From: Phascolarctos cinereus
Lineage: Eukaryota > Chordata > Mammalia > Diprotodontia > Phascolarctidae
Reading direction: 5' to 3'
Assembly: GCF_002099425.1 (NCBI RefSeq)
Contig: NW_018344159.1
Location: forward strand, 1,860,001-1,924,000
DNA length: 64,000 nt
Part shown: piece by piece, positions 34,150-44,810 of the stretch
Numbering within the stretch: position 1 is the stretch's first letter
Layout: each line of letters starts with the position of its first letter
Made by a program: the position numbers and the translations under genes
The notes under the pieces: generated by a model
Databases searched by the model: none
What the model saw: only the letters and a program-made list of their open reading frames with translations
Told to the model about the DNA's origin: nothing

Positions 34150-34553
34150 CTAGGCTTATTATATATAACTCTCCAGTCACAAATTGGATAGTTCAGCTAA
34201 ACTGGAACTTTCCTGCTCTTCCCCATGAATTACGCTCTATCTTTGCCTCTTTGCCATGCACACATTGTCCTCCCTACCCTGTGAATGGAAATGTACTCCC
34301 TCCTCATTTTTGCCTCTCGGAATCTATAATTTCCTTCAAATCTCAGTCCAAATGCCACTTTCTTTATTAGCCTTTCTTGATCCTCCCAGTGTCTACCTTC
34401 TCCTCTCCAATTACTCCAATTTATTTTGTATTTATTTGCATAAATTTATATATGCCAAGTTCTTCATAGCTCCTTGAGCACAAGGTATCTTTCATTTCTG
34501 TCTTTGTTTCTCTAGAGCCTGTCACATAGAAAGCACTCTATAAATGGTTGTTG
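34150..34553 (+). mobile_element. L2 LINE 3' end
   Basis: ATGTACTCCCTCCTCATTTT, CCTTCAAATCTCAGTCCAAA, TTTTGTATTTATTTGCATAA, CTCCTTGAGCACAAGGTATC, CACTCTATAAATGGTTGTTG. Sense-strand L2 to the terminus. Confidence 0.87.
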
Positions 34554-34554
34554 A

Positions 34555-34800
34555 CTATGGATAGAATGCTGGGCCTGAAGTCAGGAAGACTCATCTTTCT
34601 GAGTTAAAATCTGGCATCAGACACTTAATAGCTGTGTGGCTCAGGGCAAATCATTTACCACTGTTTGCCTCAGTTTCCTCATCTATAAAATGAGCTGGAG
34701 AAGGAAATGGCAGACCACTCCAGTATCTTTGCCAAGAAAACCCCAAATGGTGTCATGAAGAATTAGACACAACTGAAATGACTGAACAATAACAAAAGAA
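34555..34800 (+). mobile_element. MAR1-type CORE-SINE
   Basis: Head ATGGATAGAATGCTGGGCCT, CTCAGTTTCCTCATCTATAA, CACTCCAGTATCTTTGCCAA and tail TGACTGAACAATAACAA. It directly abuts the L2 terminus. Confidence 0.92.
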
Positions 34801-34804
34801 ATGC

Positions 34805-34975
34805 AGCTACAAAGGAACCTAAAAATCTCCTAACCCATTTATTTTCTATGTGAGGAAAAGGAGGCTTAGAGAGATTATGTGACTTTCTCAAGGCCACATG
34901 ACTTATATGTGGTGGGGCTGAAATTTGAATCCAAGTGTCCTGATTTCTGGTACTCTATCCACTATGCTATACCAG
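34805..34975 (-). mobile_element. MIR-like SINE
   Basis: GAGGAAAAGGAGGCTTAGAG, CTCAAGGCCACATGACTTAT, TACTCTATCCACTATGCTAT. Reverse orientation. Confidence 0.7.
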
Positions 34976-35202
34976 TGTTGTCAACCTCAAATAGAAAGGG
35001 GAAAGGGTGTACTATTAAATGGTACTTGAAGATTCCTGTGGGCCACATATTGATTTAGTTTAAAAATGTAATACTATCTATGTTTTAGTTATTTTTTATT
35101 ATTTTGTGAAAATTTTCCAATTACATTTTAATTTATGTCAGGATACACTTGGTAGTGTTGTAAGCTTCATGCAGCCTGTGGGTTATGTGTTTGATATCTC
35201 TG
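34973..35202. mobile_element. hAT-like MITE (second family)
   Basis: Ends CAGTGTTGTCAACCTC and GTGTTTGATATCTCTG are inverted. The interior TGTGGGCCACATATTGATTT and CATGCAGCCTGTGGG resembles the marsupial GGCCCGCGGGCC-type MITE. Flanking 8-mers TGCTATAC and TACCATAC agree at 6 positions. Confidence 0.65.
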
Positions 35203-35210
35203 TACCATAC

Positions 35211-35924
35211 TGTCCATAAAGAGAGGTTATATCTAGCAAAGGATATTTTATTTTCCTTATATCCTAATTTTTTAATTATCAAATTAAATTTCAAGGTTAA
35301 GAAATTAATTTCATATTATGTTGACTTCTCAAATATATCCATCATTAGATAGTATTTTTTTAAAGCCTGCTAGTATAAAATTATAAGCCATCCATATAAT
35401 GAATGTTAAAATCTTATTGCTTTAATGCATCATCATTTTTAAACTACTTATCATATTTCTTTTTTACCTTATGTTTATCTGAAGTTTTATTGCTAAATTA
35501 AATGAAGGAGACTAATAGGCACTTCACATTTAGACTTAATGGAAATAGCAATGAAAATGCCACCAGAAAATTTCAGTGGCCGCTGCTTAGTTGGAGGGGC
35601 TAGTTGGAAACATTTTATTTCATTTTCCAGGGAAAAGGATTTTGGTGTTGGGGGAGGAAGCTTATTTGAAAAAAAAAACTGGAGCTGCTTTGGATTGATG
35701 GGAGGTCCATGAGTATTTTATGGGTGAGGCATCTGCTTGAAGAAGAAGGTGCCAGAAATGAAATCAAGTCTACATAGACCTCCAGATTTAAACCAAGTAA
35801 AATCACCAGCCACCAGGGTTAAATGTTCAGTGGATAATTTCATCAGCTTGTGATGTGGGGAACTATTGATTCCTGACTTAAGTCTTGAAATAAGACATTA
35901 TATGTCAGACAGTGTTAACATTAA
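35211..35924. other. No recognised feature
   Basis: AT-rich, no coding support. Confidence 0.4.
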
Positions 35925-36035
35925 GAAATCCTAGATTCTTGGAGATATAAAATATTTTAGAGATCATTTAATCCAAACCCGGGTGTTGTGCAATGGATGA
36001 AACCAAAACCTAGAGAGAGCAAATGATTTTAGATT
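35925..36035 (-). mobile_element. MIR-like SINE fragment
   Basis: TAGAGATCATTTAATCCAAAC and AAACCTAGAGAGAGCAAATG are the reverse CORE region. Head absent. Confidence 0.5.
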
Positions 36036-36785
36036 CCATTTTCAAAGTTTAATTTAGGAAGAAATGGCAGACCCTAGGGCATCATGACTTTATTCCCCTT
36101 TTTGGATGTGTAGGACAGATCTCATTTTTGTATAAGGGAGAGCAGTGAAGAGGCCACATAGAGATCATGGGCACTCAAAAGCACCCATGTTTTCTAAATG
36201 TGTTTTCCCCGAACTAATATATCTTAATCTGCTTAGTTTCTGATGCACTTCCTGTTCAGAGTTCAATGCCAGAGGGCTTAAGGATAATATCCCAAACAAC
36301 ATGGGATATTAAGATCAAGAATTAAATTTCTAGAGCCTGGTGGTTTTTTCCCCATTTATTTTGGGTTTACTGAGACATGGAACCTATAAAGTCTGAAAAC
36401 TTAGTCTTCAAGCTATATTTTTTTTAGGGTGGATGTGTACAGGTGTTCTTCATTTAATATTGTGCTTATAAAAATCTAGCTGTACTTTGTATTTGTTAAT
36501 GGAATAATTTTCTCATTTGATTACATCATAAAATTTAAAACATATTCCCATAAGAAAAATTTTGGTTGAAAACCATTAAACTACTTTAAAAAGTTTATCG
36601 TTTTCTCAAAGCACATATTAAATGGAAAGGTAATTTTGTAATAAAGTGATAATGACACTTTAAAAAGCCACAAATTATAAATATTACACCAGAAACAGTA
36701 GTCCACTTGGATTGTATCCATATTATAGAAAGATGTACCTTATGGGATTATTTGGTCATTAGAAAGCAATATGTAGAGCCAATGT
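36036..36785. other. No recognised feature
   Basis: AT-rich, nothing firm. Confidence 0.4.
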
Positions 36786-36832
36786 ACACACACACACACA
36801 CACACACACAACACACACACACACGCACATTT
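36786..36832. repeat. (CA)n microsatellite
   Basis: About 22 CA units with one AA interruption near 36811. Confidence 0.95.
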
Positions 36833-36834
36833 AA

Positions 36835-36915
36835 TGTTGCAATCAATAATGAGCACTTAAATAGAGCTTTAAGGTTTATAGAGTACTTTATATATATTAT
36901 ATCATTTGATAAGAC
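36835..36915 (-). mobile_element. MIR fragment
   Basis: TAAATAGAGCTTTAAGGTTTATAGAGTACT resembles the reverse-strand MIR 3' region. Short and diverged. Confidence 0.45.
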
Positions 36916-36959
36916 ATGCATGGGCCAATTAAGCATTCCCTTGAAATACCAGGTTTAGA

Positions 36960-38640
36960 AGCTAAGACCATTTTTTCCCCTCTTGATTTATAAATTGTTT
37001 ACTTGAGGTAATACTTAAATGTATTACCATTATAGGTAATAGGTGACATTTTATAGAGTATTATTATGTTAATCTGTTTAGTTATTACCTATATCCCTGC
37101 TGATTTAATATTTTATGTGTACATCTATATTTTTAGTCCTGATTTATCTGGTTCAGATGAGTGAGGTCATGAAATACCTGCTCTTTTCACTCCTTCCTCT
37201 ATTTTTATATATGCTTCTTCCCATTTACTCTATATGAAATAGTAAATTTCTTCTCTACATTTCTTTAGTGTATTCCTTTTCTTTCCTTTTTTTCAAACCA
37301 GCAATCCAGAATAATGCCACACTTGGGCCCTGTGCTTAACTCACTCTGGTTTGAGTTTGTTCTAATATTTCTTGTTGTCTCATAGTCACTGAATTCTGTT
37401 CGGTCCATTCAATTTTTCTATTTTTTTTTTTTTGCTAGTTGAGTAAGATTTTCCACCTTGTATTGCAAAAGATTTATTTCATTTCTTTCCCTCCTGGACT
37501 CACATTTTATTTTTTAAAAAAATCTCTTGCTTCATTTTTTCCTACCCATTCTCATAGTACTCATGACCAAGCATTTTTCCCCTTTGTATTGTAGGATTAT
37601 TCTGTGTTGGTTTTTCTTCTTGTTCTTTTTTTAACCTATAGTATTTCTTAATTGCACTCAGTGTTTTCTTTCATTCACTCAGATTTCCAGCCTCAGTCTG
37701 GAATCAGACTTGGAAATCAGACTAGCACTTTCAAATACTCTTAGATGGGCTTGGGTGGCTTGTTTGGTTTTGTCCCATCTGCAGACATACTTCTGCTAGT
37801 CTGGACAGGGTGGTCAGCCTCAACCCCTGACTTTCATCTCAATGTCTTGGTAGCACACTGCAGAACTTTGGGCTTGTCTGTATTCTTTTCTTTGTAGGAT
37901 CCTCAATCAGGAGTTTGTTCCATCTCTTGCTCTAATCTTCGTAGGCTGAATGTTAGCAATTATATTGGTCTCAGGCCTCTTATATGGACATTCCTTTGCT
38001 AGTAATACTCGGGTACTAACTTTACCTGACCTATGGTACTTCTCTAGTTTCTGTCCTGACAGACTAGGATATAGCTTCAGGCATCTGGTTGTTGGAACTG
38101 ATGCTAACTTGAAACATCTTTTCTCCTCTCCCTTCCCCCCCATACACTGAGAACACTGGTTGGCTTCGGGTCTATTTATGTGAGATCATGCTGACTTCTC
38201 TGGTCTCTGCTGCTTCTATATTTGTCCAAACTGAGGCTGATCTATGATACTGGTTCAGAGTGCTGGCTGGCTTTAGGTATATTTTCAATAGTTTACTCCA
38301 TTTCCTCTCCTCTCCTTGGCTCACCTCCACTGTCTTCCTGACAGGTTATCTGAGTTTCCCTTCTCCTTAGTTTAATTGAATTAGCACTGGCTTTCCTTGA
38401 ATTCACACTGGCTTTCCTAATTGGACCCAACTACCAATCTCCTTTCTCTCTTGGCTATTTTTTTGGGTAGTTTTGAGATGGGGTGGATGAGCTTACTTTT
38501 TCTTCCTCAATTTATCATTGGTCTTTTTAAAGCCTTTTTCAGATATTGTCTGGTATTTATATGATAGAGACCTGGACTCTTCTATACCCTTTCATGAAAT
38601 CATCTTAACTGGAAGTCTTTTCTGAGAATCATATAGCTCC
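36960..38640 (-). mobile_element. Possible old L1 5' region
   Basis: The pyrimidine-rich plus strand has scattered likeness to antisense L1 ORF1 and 5' UTR sequence. The minus strand near 38.6 kb gives CCAGTTAAGATGATTTCATG, reminiscent of an L1 start. No frame survives and the call is weak; it may instead be unique DNA. Confidence 0.3.
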
Positions 38641-38705
38641 AAAAAAGTTTACCGCACATTTGGCTCATACATGATCAAATTATTCCTTTTAATAATTAAA
38701 CTTTG

Positions 38706-38853
38706 TCTTTTTTTGGGGGGTTAGGCAATGGGGTTAAGTGACTTGCCCAGGGTCACACAGTTAGTAAGTGTTATGTATCTGAAGCGAGATTCAAACTTAG
38801 GTACTCCTGAATCCAGGGCCAGTGCTGTATCCACTGCACCATCTAGTTACCCC
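38706..38853 (-). mobile_element. WSINE1-type SINE with perfect 15-bp target duplication
   Basis: GGCAATGGGGTTAAGTGACT through CACTGCACCATCTAGTTACC. Flanks AATAATTAAACTTTG at 38691-38705 and 38854-38868 are identical. Confidence 0.95.
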
Positions 38854-38868
38854 AATAATTAAACTTTG

Positions 38869-39289
38869 AAATGTTTGGTTTAAAAAATCCAACCAAAAGG
38901 AATCAGCTTAGCTTCTGCTACAAACAGAAAGATTATAATAAGACCCTAAAAGCAGGATTGTTTTCTCTTTTGCAGAAGTGAATTCAGTTTGTCATGTTAG
39001 GCAAATATTACACTTAACTTACTTAATCTTTATTTTTAGTTTCAGAAATACTTTTAATTTTGTATAGTTTCTCTTGCCAAATTGATAATTTCTTTTTGTT
39101 CTTTGTTGAATTTTAACCAGTAAACACTTTGTGTTAATAAAATTGATAGCTAATGGTTATTCTGCATTCTGATACATAATTATTGGAGTCTGGCTGGTAT
39201 TTGAAGGATATTTTCTTCCAAAGATCTTTCCTGCTACCCATGTCATCTTACCAAGAAAGGTCAATGATTGATTATGCAAATAAAATATC
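38869..39289. other. No recognised feature
   Basis: AT-rich, non-coding. Confidence 0.4.
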
Positions 39290-39790
39290 CCCTCTGTGGT
39301 TGTTGTTGTTTGCCCTTTGTTTTCAAAGGGGTCCAGTGACATCATGGGGTGATGGATTTAAGTGAGGCAGAGTTACACAAAGTCATCAGCCTCACTTCCT
39401 CTTCCAAAGTCATTGAAGCCAGTGTCAAGACAAAAGTTAAGATGACTGGTGATAGTTGGGGATGCAATAGGTGAATTGGTATCTTTGATGTCTGACCAAG
39501 CTCCAAGAGCTCCATAGTGCCTTCTTCAGCTGCCTTCATGGCTGTTGAAACAGATTGTTTCATCCACTCATTCAGTTGGGAAAAGTCTTCCCATGCTTGA
39601 GGTAGACATCCCCCTAACTCACTGATGGGTGTGAGGTCCATTGGTTTTTCTCCACTTGGGTTAGCCCATCTGCAAAGATGGTTTACTGGCACATGACCAC
39701 TGCACATGCTACAGCTTCTTGGAAGAGAGCTGAGTACCAAGTGGAGGTGGAGGTGCAGCCCTCAAAAGGGCTTGGTAAGCCCTCACACTA
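39290..39790 (-). mobile_element. Long unclassified marsupial repeat
   Basis: Read on the minus strand it ends GCAAACAACAACAACC, an (AAC)n tail like that of MAR1 and RTE. The part 39290-39450 matches 22225-22440. The remainder, to about 39790, includes a 132-codon open minus-strand stretch (39342-39740) with no domain I recognise. That stretch starts inside the repeat and is probably accidental. Confidence 0.6.
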
Positions 39791-39899
39791 GAGGTGCTAG
39801 CCCTGGAACACATAATATACTAGCCTTGTGGCTGAACAGTAAATCCCTTTTTGTTTGAGCACTTTTTGGGTATACAAATTACTTTCCTAGTTAGAACTT

Positions 39900-40045
39900 G
39901 GAGTTAATCAGCATTACTCATTTTACAGAAGAGGAGCTGGAGGCTCTGGAAAGTTATGACTTGACCAAGGGTATAAAGTCTGAGTGATGATACAGACGTC
40001 CAAGTCCAGGTCTTCCCAATCCAGTTCCAATGTCACATGACTAGC
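39900..40045 (-). mobile_element. MIR-like SINE fragment
   Basis: CATTTTACAGAAGAGGAGCT, TTGACCAAGGGTATAAAGTC. Reverse CORE region. Confidence 0.55.
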
Positions 40046-40689
40046 CAGATCAGGTAAAACAATTCTCTGGGCTCACAAGTTTGTAACTTGACTGTGTGCA
40101 CTTATAATTTTCATTCTCTCTTCCCATAAGCCCTGCTTCCATGTACCCATCACCTAGATCAGTAAATTAAGAGAATATTATTACATGCTGGTACCATACA
40201 CATGCAGATCTGACCAAATGGAATGAAGACCCTTTTCAAGGGATTAGAACATTCAGAACATTTTAGACTCATCACCTGATTACTTTTGCGTACTGGGAAT
40301 GTTCTGGTTTGCTAGGATGACTGCTTTGGATCACATTGTGCTTTCAGAATCTCTTGAAATATTTACAGGTAATGAAGCTGGAACCAAAACATTCAGAAAA
40401 CATCACCCTGCAGAAATTACCCATTTTTCTCAATTTGGAAGGTGGAAATAGAAGTGGAGGTTGTGGGGATACACTAGGGAATATGGCTTCTGGGATAGAA
40501 TTTCAGAAATTTGAAGCATGAGTTTGATGCTATTCACATTTATAACATAGCTTTCATTTTGAAAAGGCAATGTATTTCATCACTTGACTGTAGTTGTGAA
40601 TTATTTGTGCATTCATCAATGTAGAATGTCAGCTTACTGGTTCCTTTGGTGTAACTAGAGATTTCTGTACATGCTGAAAACTCAAAGAG
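40046..40689. other. No recognised feature
   Basis: Non-coding; nothing firm. Confidence 0.4.
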
Positions 40690-40905
40690 CAGTGCCTATA
40701 AATAATGTCACATAATGCTTTGGAATTTGCAAAGAATTTATGTGTATTATTGCATTTGAGATTCACAACTAGATTCTATAAGTATTTTCCCTGCATTTTA
40801 AAGATGAGGAAACTTGCTGAGGGCATTCATACAGCTAGAGCTAGAGACAGGATTTGAGCCCAAATTTTCCCAACTGTGAATTTAATGATCTACTAACTAC
40901 CTCTG
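40690..40905 (-). mobile_element. MIR SINE
   Basis: TGCTTTGGAATTTGCAAAGAA, CATTTTAAAGATGAGGAAAC, ATACAGCTAGAGCTAGAGAC. Reverse orientation, moderately complete. Confidence 0.7.
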
Positions 40906-41035
40906 AAAAAGTAGAAGGAAGGGCTCTGTGCTAAGAAAAGGAAGAAACCAGGAAGGAAGTATTATGCAGCAGAGGGAAAGAGACTCTGGGATTTTAAAAG
41001 GTCTTGCCACACGTCTGTTTGAAGAATCAATCAAT

Positions 41036-41935
41036 TTATCAACAGGTATTTATTAAGCATTTAATGCATACCAGGTACTGTGCTAGGTGCTGGAAATACA
41101 AGTAAGAAGAATGAAACTATCCCTACTTGCAAAGAACTTGCATTCTTATAGAGGTGATAAGAAATACATGTAAAATATATTGCATAAACATAAGGTGAAT
41201 AAAGATATTTGTACATATGGGTTATATATAATTAAAGTGGTTAAATGCAAAATAATTTGGGAAGGAGGGCATTAACAGGGGGGAATCAGAAGAAGTTTCA
41301 GCTAAAAGATGACGTCTGAGCTACATCTTAAAGGAAAAGAGAGATGCCATGAAAAAAGCATGGAGACAAAAGATAGAGTATCATGGGTGAGGAACAAAGA
41401 GAAGGCCAGTTTGGCTAGATCACCAAGTATAAGAGCATGAGTAACATTTAACATGGATGGAAAAAATAGTATGGTTAGGTCATGTAGGGCTTTAATAGCT
41501 AAACAGACATTTTATATTTTATTCTGGAGGAGATAGAAAACCAGTAGAGTTGATTGAGTAAGGAGTGTTATATGGTCAGATATGTGTTTAAGGAACATTA
41601 CATGGGTGGTAGAGTGTAGGATAGTCTGAGCTGAGAGAGACCTGAGGCAGATAGATCTATTAGGAGGCAATCCTATTAATCTAGGTAAGAAGTGATGAGG
41701 GCCTGAGTTGAGGTGGTAGTTCTGTGAGTAGAGAGAATGGGTCAGATTCAAGAGATATGAAGTAGAAATGATAAGATTTGGCAACTGATTGAATGAATGG
41801 GATGAGGGAGAATGAGGGCTCAGGAAAATGCCAAGTCTATAAAATTGAGACACTGCAAGAATGCTGGTGCCTTTGATAGAAATATGTGACTTGCTTTCTT
41901 TGGCTATTATATTCCAGCATACAATAAACTTCAAG
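41036..41935 (-). mobile_element. L2 LINE, 3' 0.9 kb
   Basis: AGGTATTTATTAAGCATTTAATGC.., AGATGACGTCTGAGCTACATC, GGTCATGTAGGGCTTTAATA, AGATTTGGCAACTGATTG. Its 5'-ward continuation appears to resume at 46625. The minus strand is open for 142 codons (41512-41940), a remnant of L2 coding sequence without an intact domain. Confidence 0.85.
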
Positions 41936-41984
41936 TGCATAATTAAAGATCTCAGCCTCTATGTTACCCTGCAACTCTGGCCAA

Positions 41985-42150
41985 CTATAGACTGTTGTAG
42001 AGGAAGACCATGACGAGATAGTGGGTTTGAATATTTTACCTTAGACCAGTCATATAACTTGCCTGAGCCTAGGTATCTTCCTGGGAAATGATAGTGTTGG
42101 ACTACTTGGTTGTTATGTTCCCTTCCAGCTCCAAATTCAGTGACATTAAT
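41985..42150 (+). mobile_element. MIR-like SINE fragment
   Basis: TTACCTTAGACCAGTCATAT, TTGCCTGAGCCTAGGTATCT, ..CCTTCCAGCTCCAAATTCAG.. Confidence 0.55.
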
Positions 42151-42169
42151 GTGAAAAGATAAGAGCTAC

Positions 42170-42357
42170 GGTAGATGAGAGTACAAATTAGTGATTTTGA
42201 ACTGGTTGTATGACTGGACCCAAAGATTGATAATGGATCAGCATTAATCTGAGGGAGGTTTCTAGTGGAGAGTCATATGTGTTTGTCTTTGGCCTTGTTC
42301 CATTCAACATTAAATTGAATTCAAAATTAAATTGAAATGATTACATGGATGAAAGCA
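42170..42357 (+). mobile_element. L3/CR1 LINE fragment (ORF region)
   Basis: AGCATTAATCTGAGGGAGGTTTCTAGTGG, CTTTGGCCTTGTTCCATTCAAC and ATGATTACATGGATGAAAGC follow the reverse-transcriptase region of CR1/L3 elements. Confidence 0.5.
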
Positions 42358-42374
42358 TAGATTCAACAGACATT

Positions 42375-43090
42375 TATTAAACACCTATCAATCAATGACC
42401 AACAAACATTTCTTAAGCACTGGAAGGAATTATGCTAAGCATGAGGGATACAAAGAAAAAGAAAAATAGTTCCTGCCCTTAAGGACCTTACATTCTAATG
42501 AGGGAGACAAAATGTATATAAATTAGTATATGCAAAATTCATACCGAATAGATAAAAGATAACATTAGATGAGAAAGCACTAGTAGCCAAGGAGACCAGG
42601 AAAGGCTTCCTGCAGAAGATGAGCTTTGAATTGAATATTGAAGGAAGCCCAAGATTCTAAACAATGGAGGTAAGGAGTTAGAGCATTCTGGTCATGGGAA
42701 GTCAGTGCAAAGAACTGAAGACAAGATATGGAGTGTTGGGTGTGAGGAACTGAAAGCAGTTCAGTGGGACTGGATCATACAGTGTAAAGGAAAGGAATAA
42801 TGTGAAGCTGTGCAGCTAGCTGGTGTAGTGGATAGAGTATTGAGCCTTAAATCAGGAAGTCCTGAGTTCAGATTTGATCTCAGAAACTTCCCAGCTGTGT
42901 GACCATAAGCAAGTCACAACTTCTGTTTGCCTCTGTTTCCTGTCTGCCAAATGGGGATAATAAAACCTTCTAGGGTTATTGTGAGGATTAAGTGAGATAA
43001 TAATTGTAAAACACCTGGCATATAGTAAGCCCTATAAAATTTTAGCTATTATTATTGCTAAGAATGGAAAGAAAAGGAGTCAAGTTGTGA
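42375..43090 (-). mobile_element. L2 LINE 3' end, interrupted by MIR
   Basis: ACATTTCTTAAGCACTGGAA, CTTAAGGACCTTACATTCTAATG, AGGAAAGGCTTCCTGCAGAA, GAGCATTCTGGTCATGGGAA. After the MIR it resumes (GAATGGAAAGAAAAGGAGTC) and stops near 43090 where L1 begins. Confidence 0.82.
42812..43040 (+). mobile_element. MIR/THER1 SINE inside L2
   Basis: GCTGTGCAGCTAGCTGGTGT head, CAGCTGTGTGACCATAAGCA, AAATGGGGATAATAAAACCT, CACCTGGCATATAGTAAGCC, (ATT)n tail. Confidence 0.88.
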
Positions 43091-43147
43091 CCCTGGGATG
43101 GCTACAGGTCTGGAGGGTGACAGGAGAGCTTGTGATAGGTCTTGGAT

Positions 43148-43176
43148 GCAGCAGCAGCAGCAGCAGCAGCGGCAGC
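43148..43176. repeat. (CAG)n trinucleotide run in L1 5' UTR
   Basis: Eight CAG units followed by GGCAGC. Part of the L1 leader, not a gene's polyglutamine or polyalanine tract. Confidence 0.9.
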
Positions 43177-43533
43177 TTCAGAAGCTCTCAGCCCAAAGAT
43201 GGTAAGGGCGGGGTCAGACAACTGGTCAGAAAGATTACAGGGGATCCTTTGCTGGTACTGGGTGACACTGGTGCTGATTGGCAACTCTATTGTCTACAAA
43301 CAGTTCTGGGTCATAGTTCCATACTAGAGAGAAGCACTTGAGCCTTGGTCACAGTTCCAGGGCCAAGAGGAATGCTAGTACTTGTGGCTGCAGGGGAGCA
43401 GGGGCCCATCCTAGGTAAAGACCAAAGCACAAACCAGGAGAGCAGTGACCACACTTGTATAAGGATAACACCACTTAGGAAGCACTGCAAATTTGGAGAC
43501 CCCAGAACTAGCTCTGAAAATAGTAGCATTCCT

Positions 43534-43596
43534 CTTACTAGCTGTGTGACCCTGGGCAAGTCACTTAACTCTGATTGCTTAGCAAAAAAGCAAAAA
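43534..43596 (+). mobile_element. 5'-truncated WSINE1 with target duplication
   Basis: Only the 3' 63 bp remain (CTTACTAGCTGTGTGACCCT to the A tail). Perfect 17-bp duplications AAAATAGTAGCATTCCT at 43517-43533 and 43597-43613 prove the insertion into the L1 leader. Confidence 0.95.
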
Positions 43597-43839
43597 AAAA
43601 TAGTAGCATTCCTGAAACTTGGCACAATGCCTCCCCACTCTCAGGTGAGCAAGCCCAACTTTAATATAAAGTTCAAAAATAGGCTTGGAAAATGAGCAAA
43701 CACACAAAAAAGAATTGACCATAAAAAGCTACTTCAGTAACAAGGCAAGACATAAACTTAGAAGAAGACAACAATATGGAAACAGCTACAACAAAGCCTC
43801 AAAGAAAAATGCTCATTAGACCTAAGAATAGCAAGAAGT

Positions 43840-44810
43840 CATGGATGAGTTAAAGAAAGTGATAAGAATAGCAAAGGAAAAATTGGGAAAAGAAATGAGA
43901 GTGATACAAGAAAATTATGAAAATTATGAAAAGAGAATTAACAGCTTGGTACAAAAAATACTGAAGAAAATACCTTAGAAAACAGAATTGACCTAATGGT
44001 AAAAGGAGCACAAACATTCACTGAAGAAAAGAACCTCTTTAAAAAGTAGACTAGGCCAAATTAAAAACGGGGTATAAAAATTCACTGAAGAAAAGAATCC
44101 TTTAAAAAGCAAAATTGGACAAATGGAAAAAGGTACAAAATCTTATTTAAGAAAATAATTCCTTAAAAATTAGAATTGGGCAAGTAGAAGCTAATGGCTC
44201 CATGAGACTTCAAGAAAAAACTAGAACAAAGTCAAAAGAATGAAAAAATAGAAGAATATGTGAAATATCTCAATGGAAATACAACTGACCTGGAAAATAG
44301 AACCAGGAGAGTTAATTTAAATATTATTGGACTATCTGAAAGCCACGATCAAAAAAGAACCTGGGCATCATATTTCAAGAAATTATAAAGGAAAACTACC
44401 CTGATATTCAGAAGTTAAAATAGAAATGGAAAGAAGCCACTGATCACCTCCTGAAAGAGGTCCCAAAATGAAAACTCCCAGGAATATTCTGCACAAGTTT
44501 TAGACCTCCCAGGTGAAGGAGAAAAATATTGCAAGCAGAGAAATAAGCAATTCAAATATCATGCAGTAATAGTCAGGATCACACAAAATATAGCAACTTC
44601 CACTTAAAGGAAGTAGAAGGCTTGGAATATGATATTCCAGGAGGTAAAGGAACTAAGATTACAACCAAAAAATCACCTACCCAGTAAAACCAAGTATCAT
44701 CCATCACGGGAAAAATGGATAGTTAATGAAATAAAGGACTTCCAAGCATTCCTGATCAAAAGACCCGAGCTAAATAGAAAACTTGGCATTCAAACAGAAG
44801 CATAAAAAGA
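43840..44810 (+). pseudogene. L1 ORF1, broken
   Basis: A coiled-coil region rich in E, K and N is followed by the segment matching the ENRSRR..L.IIGL..S block at 4.4 kb on the other strand, then RRM- and C-terminal-like parts (AAACTCCCAGGAATATTCTG; GATTACAACCAAAAAATCAC). Multiple stops and frameshifts. Internal near-duplicate TTCACTGAAGAAAAGAA segments at 44018, 44082 and nearby reflect heptad expansion of the coiled coil, as known for L1 ORF1. Confidence 0.8.

Noticed and set aside
36960-38640. Possible unique gene-bearing region because repeats seem absent
   Set aside because: No frame above 80 codons and no splice-framed exon could be supported; weak likeness to an old L1 leader is the better explanation.
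39342-39740. A 132-codon minus-strand open stretch, among the longest in the window
   Set aside because: It lies wholly inside the long unclassified repeat, shows no domain I recognise, and the related copies at 22.2 and 55.9 kb are not open over matching parts. Treated as chance.
41512-41940. A 142-codon minus-strand open stretch
   Set aside because: It is part of a 5'-truncated L2 copy and has no intact domain; not a host gene.
43087-43341. Frame with poly-Ser or poly-Ala tract that could suggest a transcription factor
   Set aside because: The tract is the CAG run of an L1 5' UTR, and L1 ORF1 follows in order.
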